Assembly: GCA_021234155.1 (NCBI GenBank)
Contig: JAJEKV010000060.1
Coordinates: 2,192,323-2,256,322, forward strand
Source of the DNA: Isoetes taiwanensis
Lineage: Eukaryota; Streptophyta; Lycopodiopsida; Isoetales; Isoetaceae
Reading direction: 5' to 3'
Length of the DNA: 64,000 nt
How positions within the stretch are numbered: position 1 is the stretch's first letter; the number at the start of each line of letters is the position of its first letter. Below are positions 57,901-64,000 of this stretch, one piece after another. The translations under genes and the position numbers were made by a program. The notes beneath the pieces are model-generated. The model saw only the letters and a list, made by a program, of their open reading frames with translations, was not told the DNA's origin and ran no database searches.

Positions 57901-57967
57901 CATTGTCTCTAGTTATGGAAATGCCTTGTTGTCTTCTACTTCTAGCTAACTCAATTGCATCATCCAA
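54953..57967 (-). CDS. PLS-class pentatricopeptide repeat protein
   Basis: PPR proteins bind RNA in a sequence-specific way, mostly in plastids or mitochondria, for editing, splicing or stability. The frame is open for 1,004 codons. More than 20 motifs with the PLS wording run through it: VDMYAKCGSL (L/S type), NVVSWNAMIAGYAQHGE (repeated with small changes) and ALECFxxMQ. From residue 928 an E motif begins (DVVAWTSLLGACRIHG, YVQLSNIYADA), but the E2 part is divergent and there is no DYW domain. The frame begins with TTG. The in-frame sequence continues upstream to a stop at 58073-58075 without any ATG, so a 5' exon joined near 58007 (CTACAG/AGGC) is likely and the targeting peptide is not seen. 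It could instead be a young pseudogene. Confidence 0.9.
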   Translation of the reverse strand: MDDAIELARSRRQQGISITRDNAYYLLQSCHKKKDLECVRQVNVLIVQSGLTSVAALGDHLIRLFASHGSLLEANKVINVLGDPSAYTWEALILANAKLDQSPTAIELYYIMMLSNTECDQYVYCALLKACIMNEALPQGRLVHEQVKKRELKLDIVLGSALVDMYAKCGSLDEARETFDKLHKKDAVSWGAMIAGYAQCGECSLALECFEAMQVGGMKPNVVSWGALIAGYAQHGEALLALECFQEMQDKSVTPDEIVFLSALRAAATLGAVAQGRIIHEQIRHRGLEFQVVMGSTLVDMYAKCGSLYEASNIFYAMPCRNIVSWNAMMAGYVQHGENHLALECLDMMQQEGLQPNVVSWNTIISGYTQHDEGPLALKCFDRMKQEGIMPDTATFLSLLKACATLGGLEQGRLIHQQIITNNLHSDIAMGSTLIDMYTKSGSIGEACRMFNEMPNRNVVSWNAIIAGCAQHGEADLAHEYFVEMQQEGTKRNVVSWNAMIAGYTQGGMGLLALECFIDMQQDCIKPNEITFSSSLKACSSTRAIMQGRLIHAQTIESGFCSSIAVGNVLIDMYAKCGHIIEAAKAFHNLRNKDIIAWGALITGYIHCGLDHAALECFKEMQQEGIKTDEVIFLTILKACANLEAIDQGKIIHAHVIHNKFQFNIIGSALVGMYAKCGRLQEAHRVFHEIPNPDIILWNSMIAGYSKHGEGILAQECLESMKQHGIMPNVVSWNSLIAGHLEHNESPLILEFLKKMQQEDIKCNEVTFSSILKACADMGAIDQGKLVHEQIIKAEIHSDIVIGNSLIDMYGKCGELDEARKLFDIMSNRDCISWSTMIAAYAQYGNGLLALECFQIMQQLGIQPDELSITSILIGCSRLGFVEEGYWYFKLMTEYHDIQPSTCLVDLLGRAGCLNEAEKLLRTTMDTDVVAWTSLLGACRIHGSVEVGRHCFDEIVSLDPSCIAGYVQLSNIYADAHMQMDVCRVEKLKIAHVLRQKHYCDEFS

Positions 57968-58335
57968 AGGAGCTTCTTTACAAAACTTGCTAAAATCCTC
58001 AAAGCCTCTGTAGGCACAATTTTGTATGATCCAGAAGGCGCTTCCGAATAAAAAATGTGAGAACCGTTGTACCTACACAAATGAGGCCGAAGAATGCTCT
58101 GACAGTAAGCAAGGGTGATAGAAACTGAGGACGAAGCATACAACAAAGGAATGCTGATCATGGGATACCTTGAAGAACCTTTCCGCCAGACTGATAACCC
58201 CTATGATAAGCATCTGTGTTGTAGTTTTTCGAGGCACGGGCCATTAGATCGTGTTCGATATCACAGAGCTGTACGAGGTTTTTATCAATTGATATAAACT
58301 TGCAATGTTTGAGTTTGGTATTGTGGGAGGTGCTC

Positions 58336-58960
58336 TATCGCTTAAGTGTGTATTATCGCTTAAGTGTGTATTATCGCTTCTTAACCGTTAGATTAAGTGT
58401 TTTTAAAAAAAAATTCAATGGTGCACAAGTCAAGATGCTCTCTCCTGCAATCCTGTGCGTCCATTCTGAGTCTTTTACAGGTCAAACTTGGGGTGTTTGA
58501 CCTGCACCTAAAATACACACAATATACATCAGACCATGCTGTATTATGGCAAGAAATACAGTCCTGTGTATTATACATGTTAAAGAGGACCTGGGGAATC
58601 GAACCCCAGTTAAACCTGAACCTGAACTCAAATACCTGTATGTGTCAAAGCAAAAGAGAACCAAATGAATATAAGGAAAACCAGAAACTAGGAGTCTGAG
58701 GAATTGAACCTCAGTTACTAGCCATTACTCAACCAAGCATAAAGAGGCTTCACAGAGTGGAGCCACGTTATGCAAGGGGGCCAAAGCCCTCTAAAGCTGA
58801 AAGGTAGCGTCAGTAACAAGATACATTTGAATAAAATCAAAAAAGATGTCAATGTCATTCATTTACCACAGCTGTCAAGAAAGAAGAACAGAAAAGTTAA
58901 CATGAAACTGCAAGTCAAGCGGGCTGCAGGGGATCAGATCCCACAGCTTTGATCTGCAAG
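58336..58960. repeat. Repeat unit T, copy 1
   Basis: This unit starts with an 18-base tandem (CGCTTAAGTGTGTATTAT, about 2.5 copies). It continues through AAAATTCAATGGTGCACAAG to a segment with two tRNA T-arm-like hairpins and then AGTCAAGCGGGC. A direct copy is at about 60600-61200 and an inverted one at about 60070-60600. The reading frames across it are spurious. Confidence 0.8.
58600..58730 (-). repeat. Two tRNA T-arm-like hairpins
   Basis: On the minus strand CTGGGGTTCGATTCCCCAG and CTGAGGTTCAATTCCTCAG each form a perfect five-pair stem around a seven-base T-loop and match the Pol III B box. A GGTTGAGTAATGG word resembling an A box precedes the second, but it is too close (about 12 bases) for a real tRNA. 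They look like remains of tRNA-derived SINE modules. Confidence 0.6.
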
Positions 58961-60065
58961 GCCTTAAAAAACACCAAGCTCCATTGTTTTGAGGGCATGG
59001 TCGGGTATTGTATGAAGGATATCGGCAAAGTGCATTATACTTGTCATCTGTACAATGTATCCGAGGGAATGGTTGAAAGGGGTAAAGATCTATACCTTAG
59101 ATGGGGCGGTGATACTAAAGGATTGTGTGTTCTTGATAACTTAATCGATGAATAAGGCTGCTCACTTGTTTTTACCATGGACGGAGGCATACACCTAGTC
59201 TAACTTATCTTTGTATGTAAGATGTTGAGGTCTTCTAAATATATCGCTTCAGCTCTGGATCATCCCTTCTATTTCGCTCATATTAATGAGCATAGAGTAA
59301 GAATTTTGCTTGGCGTGTACTTCGAATCCTTCCTCTTGTTTGCCATCGGATGTCGTAGGCTATTATATTTGGGTCACCCGGTGGGGTATGTTCGATTGAG
59401 AGGAATGGGCTGGCGGCGCCCTTATTGGGATGATAGCATCCCCTCAGAAGACTGGCGGGGCGAGAACTTTGAGGACTGGATGAAAGGTCTTTTTGGTTCT
59501 CGGGCCAATGTACTGATGTTGGTGCGATTTCATCCCCATTCATACCGGAGATCATACAATGGGTCGGATGAGATCCGTTTTGTGGGCGAGCTATGTACGA
59601 GGTTTCTAATTCTTGCTTGTTTGTTTGTTTGCTTTGTAATTTTCAGGTTGATTTCGTGTTATGGAGGCGGAAGCTTGAAGTCCATGTAACTCCCATTGCC
59701 TCTATGGGGCTATGGATCTTTACCTTATCTGCAAGTCGGTTGGGATCGCCTTGGTGTTTTGCCGCCGGATATCCATGCTTTTACGCTCTCACATGAGCCT
59801 TGCGAGCTTTTCTTGACTCGGGAGATCAAGCAAATTGACTTGTTGGTGAGGGATGCTATGGTTAGGCGGGCTAGAAATTGATAAACTTGTTGAACTTTGG
59901 CTGTTTTGATCGATAATGAAACATGTTGAACTGGCTGAAAATAACTTTTATCTTGGCTGCCATTTATGGTGGCGACCACCATTTGTTTTTTTATGGTCTT
60001 TGTTTTGAGTGGGGTACGTGGGACCTCATCCCCTGCTGGCGATGGTCGCTCTTTGGTGTGAGCTG
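58960..60065 (+). repeat. Repeat body B, copy 1, with open frames
   Basis: This 1.1 kb segment is present again, inverted, at about 61200-62300. It carries plus-strand frames of 155 codons (59222-59689, with WRRPYWDDSIPSEDWRGENF) and 61 codons (59696-59881), whose products I do not recognise. In the inverted copy both frames are broken by small indels. It could be a coding part of an unknown element or a chance frame. Confidence 0.5.
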
Positions 60066-62300
60066 TGGGATCGATCCCTATGACCCGCTTGACTTGCGAG
60101 TTTCATGTTAACTTTTACGTTTCTTCTTTCTTGGCGGTGTGGTAAATGAATGACATTGACATCTTTTTTTTGATTTTATTCAAATGTATCTTATTCTTGG
60201 CGCTACCTTTCAGCTTTGAGGGCTTTGGCCCCCTTGCATAACGTGGCTCCACTGCGGAAGCCTCTTTATGCTTGGTTGAGTAATATTTTAATGGCGGGGT
60301 TCAATTCCTCGGACTCTAGTTTTACGGTTTTCCTTATATTCATTTGGTTCTCTTTGCTTTGACACATCACGGTATTTGAGTTGAGGGTTGAGTTTAGCGG
60401 GGTTTGATTCCCAGTCCTCTTTAACATGTATAATACCGCGGGGTATTTCTTGCCATATCTGACAGATGCGGTGTCTGTGTTTAGCGGAACAACCCGCTTG
60501 ATTTGAAGACGTACGGACTAGAGGTACAGATAGTTTCAGAGTATCATTGAATTTTTAAAAATATCTAACGGTAATTAGTTTATAATAGAGAATTTGCCGC
60601 ATAATACACGCCAAGTGTGTATTATCGCTAATGTGTATTATCGCTTCTTAACCGCTAGATTAAGTGTTTTAAAAAAATTCAATGGTGCATAAAGTCAAGA
60701 TGCTCTCTCCCGCAACTCGCAATGCCCATTCTCGAAATTTTTACGTGTCAAACTTGGGGTGTTTGACCGCACCCAAAATAATAATAATATACACGAACTA
60801 CGTCAGATATGGCAAGAAATACAACTCGTAGGTATTATACATGTTAAAGAGGACTGGGAATCGAACCCCTGCTTAAACTAACCCAACTCAAATAATTGTA
60901 TGTGTCAAAGCAAAAGAGAACCAAATGAATATAAGGAAAACCGTAAAACTAGAGTCTCGAGGAATTGAACCTCGCCATTAGCTATTATTACTCAACCAAG
61001 CATAAAGAGGCTTCACAGTGGAGCCATCGTTATGCAAGGGGGCCAAAGCCCTCTAAAAGCTGAAAGGTAGCGTCGGAATAAGATACATTTGAATAAAATC
61101 AAAAAAGATGTCAATGTCATTCATTTACCACATCCAAGAAAGAAAACGTAAAAGTTAACATGAAACCGCAAGTCAAGCGGCCGCTGGGGGATCGGATCCC
61201 ACAAACCACACCAAAGAATCGCCCATCTGGTGCGGGGATGAGGTCCCCAACCCACTAAAAACAAAGACCATAAAACAAACAGTGGCACGCCACCATAAAT
61301 GGCAGCCAAGATAAAAAGTTATTTTCAGCAGTTCAACATGTTTCATTATCGATCAAACACCCAAAGTTCAACAAGTTTATCAATTTCTAGCCCGCCCAAC
61401 CATAGCATCCTCACCAACAAGTCAATTTGGGATCTCTCGAGTCAGTAAAGCCTGGCAAGGCTCATGTGAGAGCGTAAAGCATGGATATCCGATGGCAAAA
61501 CACCAAGGCGATCCTTAACCGACCGCAGATAAAGGCAAAGATCCATAGCCCCATAGAGGCACAGGGAGTTACATGGACTTGAAGCTTAAGATCTCCAACA
61601 CAGGAAATCAACACGGAAAATTACAAAGCAAACAAACAAACAAGCAAGAATTAGAAACACGTACATAGCTCGCCCACAAACAGATCTCATCCCGACCGCC
61701 ATTGTATGATCTCCGGTATGAATGGGGATGAAATCGCACCAACATCGGTACATTGGCCACGAGAACCAAAAGACCTTTCATCGGGTCCTCAAAGTTCTCG
61801 TCCCGCTGGGTCCGAGGATGCTATCATCCCAATAGCGGGCTCGCCGCCCATTCCTCTCAATCGAACATACCCCTTTCGGCCCAAATATAATAGCCATCCG
61901 ATGGCAAACAAGAGGAAGGATTCGGTACACGCATAAGCGACCCTTACTCTATGCTCATTAATATGAGCGAATTAGAAAGGATGATCCGAGGAGCTCGTTT
62001 TATATTTAGAAGACCTCAACATCTTACATACGGTATAAGTTAGACTAGGTGTATGCCTCAGTCCGCCATGGTAAAAAACAAAGGTAGCGACCTTATTCAT
62101 CAGATTTACATTTATCAAGAACACACACAATCCTTTAGTATCACGCCCCCATCTAAGGTATAGATCTTTACCCCTTTCAACCATTCCCTGGGATACATTG
62201 TACGGATGACAAGTATAATGCACTTTGGCCGATATCCTTCATACAATACCCGACCATGCCCTCAAAACAATGGAGCTTGGTGTTTTTAAGGCCTTGCGAG
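60066..62300. repeat. Inverted and direct copies of units T and B
   Basis: From left to right are T inverted (about 60070-60600), T direct (about 60600-61200) and B inverted (about 61200-62300). Together with the body at 58960-60065 this forms a palindrome with arms of about 1.65 kb meeting near 60600. The arms differ by many single-base changes and 1-5 base indels, roughly one in ten positions by eye. Confidence 0.8.
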
Positions 62301-63274
62301 ATCAAAAACTAAGCGTGGGCTTGGGCTTCCATTAAAGCGATTTAATAGCCTCATTCACTCTTTGGATTTTAAAAGCGACATCTTAAAGCGGCTGTGTACA
62401 TGCGGATGGTGGTACCGAGGACCCTTTCTAATGCCCGCGGCACCGGCCGGGCATTTAGAGTTGCGAGAACAAAACAAGGCCATCATAAAATGATCTTGGC
62501 ACATCTTGGCCGAAAGACCGCGGCGATGTAAACATCAAGCCAATCGATTCATATTCAAATCCACAAGTGGAGCAATTTGGGTTGCGCGGCACCGGGCGGA
62601 TGGGAAGAAGCATCGGCGGCTTCTAGCCGGCCCGACCATAAGACGCTTTCGGCCCGCGAGGGGACATGGCAACAAGAACAAAGGGACCAAGGCGGAAAAA
62701 AAGCGGAAGAAGCAGGGGATGGCGCAGGCGCTTACCTTCAAGGGCCGATGAAGATATGTGAGCAAGATCATCGGCTCCATGCCTATCCTCTGCGCCAAAT
62801 TTAGAATCGCCCAGCTGCGCTCTCCTCCAGCAAAATAGGAAGGCAAGAAAGGAACCATCGAAATAAAACTAAACCCTAAAATACCCTTTCTCGGCCAAAC
62901 TCAGGTATTTTATCAGTATTTATACGGTTTTAATACAAATACATTCCAAAAACCTTTATAAATCTTATGTAAGAAACATACGACATTTCAACCAGCAGAC
63001 ATTATCGCATCGCATGGTGTGAACTATGATTTTGGCGATGTATAGTATGTATAGTATGTGAAACCATATGTTTCTTATTTGCATTTAGTGGTCATGTTTT
63101 GTTTTTACAGGTTTTTTAGAATGTATTTCGTTTGCAGTGGTTGGGGCTGTTTTCTTAGGGCATAGATAAGAGTGCACGCCCCTTTTTTTTCGACAAAGAC
63201 GGCAACAGCTTACAGAGAATGCCTGGATGAGGGATTTTCACTGAGACAGGGATGTCAGGGTTCTCACGAAATCC
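62301..63274. other. GC-richer segment, no gene recognised
   Basis: The frame at 62506-62751 is Arg/Lys-rich with no known motif, and its antisense is also open. I would not call it a gene. Confidence 0.3.
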
Positions 63275-63497
63275 GATTTGCCAAGCATAAGCCCATGTGG
63301 GCTCTCTGTCTGCTGCTGCTAGGGCTCCGGTGGAGCTGTGCCTCTGTTTAAGAGCTCCGGTGGAGCTATGGTTGTTCTGCCATCAGATTTGCCAAGCATA
63401 AGCCCATGTGGGCTCCCTGTCTGCTGCTGCTAGGGCTCTGGTAGAGCTGTGCTTCTGTTTTAGAGCTCTGATGGAGCTATGGTTGTTCTGTTTTATG
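63275..63497. repeat. 111-base tandem duplication
   Basis: Two units starting GATTTGCCAAGCATAAGCCC lie at 63275 and 63386. Each contains a GGGCTCYGGTRGAGCTGTG / AGAGCTCYGRTGGAGCTATG internal doublet. No coding capacity is evident. Confidence 0.85.
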
Positions 63498-64000
63498 TTA
63501 AGTGTTGAAGGTCAGGAACAGGAGCTATGCTTCTGCCATGGCTGTTTGGTGTTTCGATTCCTCCAGCCATGGCCATGGCTATAGGCAGCTTCAATGTTGC
63601 AAGTGTTCAGCCTCGAATCGAGGCTTGGGTCCTCATTAGATGATCTGTCTCATTCCATCTGATCTGTCTTTCTATATTATACGAATGCAAAGCAGCCTGG
63701 ATTTATATTGGCGTGCTGGAAATTGAATTTGGCGGATGATATTTGTTCGGATTTGACCTCATGTCGGATTAAAGAACTGCTTGCACTGGATCTATGGCAA
63801 TACAATCAGCCTTGAATAGATGTCTAGAGGATCGGCACGCTTGCAAAACATAGGATTAAACCCTGGCCATTTCTTTATGTCCATCTGGCCCGATTGAGAA
63901 GAGCAATCCATAGCTGGCCCTGTTTATTCCGACAGTCCTTATCCTTATTGCTCACTCCTTATTGTTTTTTTTGTTCATTGGATTTAGGCATATTCTTAAA

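Noticed and set aside
54953-57967. Start codon of the PPR gene at 57967
   Set aside because: The codon is TTG and coding-like sequence continues upstream, so it is only a frame-finder start.
58570-58740. tRNA genes or an organellar DNA insert
   Set aside because: Only T-arm-like hairpins exist; distances are wrong for a cloverleaf and no organellar gene is nearby.
62506-62858. Arg/Lys-rich frame at 62506-62751 and its antisense
   Set aside because: Both strands are open because of local GC content; no motif or homologue is recognisable.

Overview
The window reads as nuclear DNA of a land plant, most likely a homosporous fern. The signs are three conserved eukaryotic genes with plant-type introns and GT-AG boundaries, a very long nearly intron-free PLS-class pentatricopeptide gene whose repeat wording resembles fern PPR proteins, and long stretches of decayed plant-type transposons. 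The fern assignment is inference from protein style. No organellar or bacterial gene set is visible.

Supported genes are few. On the minus strand at 15.5-18.5 kb is SURF1, a cytochrome c oxidase assembly factor, rebuilt here as six exons (354 aa, all phases agree). At 35.0-36.6 kb (minus) is a six-exon YqgF/RuvX-like RNase H-fold nuclease of 271 aa. It is divergent from COQ4 (plus, two exons, 257 aa), with only 116 bases between their start codons. At 55.0-58.0 kb (minus) is a PPR gene of about 1,000 codons that lacks a clear ATG and ends in a degenerate E region. SURF1 and COQ4 both serve mitochondrial respiration, and PPR proteins usually act on organellar RNA, but nothing suggests joint regulation.

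The rest is mobile and repetitive DNA. From 1.1 to 9.7 kb lies a decayed LINE with a zinc-knuckle ORF1 and an endonuclease/reverse transcriptase ORF2. It contains a small terminal-repeat retrotransposon (TRIM) whose 5-base target duplication is perfect. A Ty3/gypsy integrase relic follows at 12.3-12.8 kb and a foldback hairpin at 14.5 kb. The 19.9-28.8 kb block holds two inverted copies of what looks like one two-gene element: a RING-H2/coiled-coil gene convergent with a transposase-like gene. A LINE reverse transcriptase scrap lies between the copies. This is the most novel-looking part of the window. From 29 to 34 kb there are repeats, a PPR fossil and minisatellites.

Right of COQ4, a second intact TRIM lies at 40.6-41.0 kb, followed by a broken gene with an FCP1-like phosphatase motif at 41.7-44.1 kb. 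From 45.6 to 51 kb the sequence is mostly simple or tandem repeat: palindromic GGAAACCTCCCC clusters, a 1.5 kb polypyrimidine tract, tRNA-derived SINE heads, and a duplicated block of about 0.75 kb packed with TTCnnGAA motifs. A LINE 3' remnant lies at 52.6-53.0 kb. Right of the PPR gene, 58.3-62.3 kb is a repeat in mosaic direct and inverted copies, with tRNA T-arm-like hairpins and a palindrome centred near 60.6 kb.
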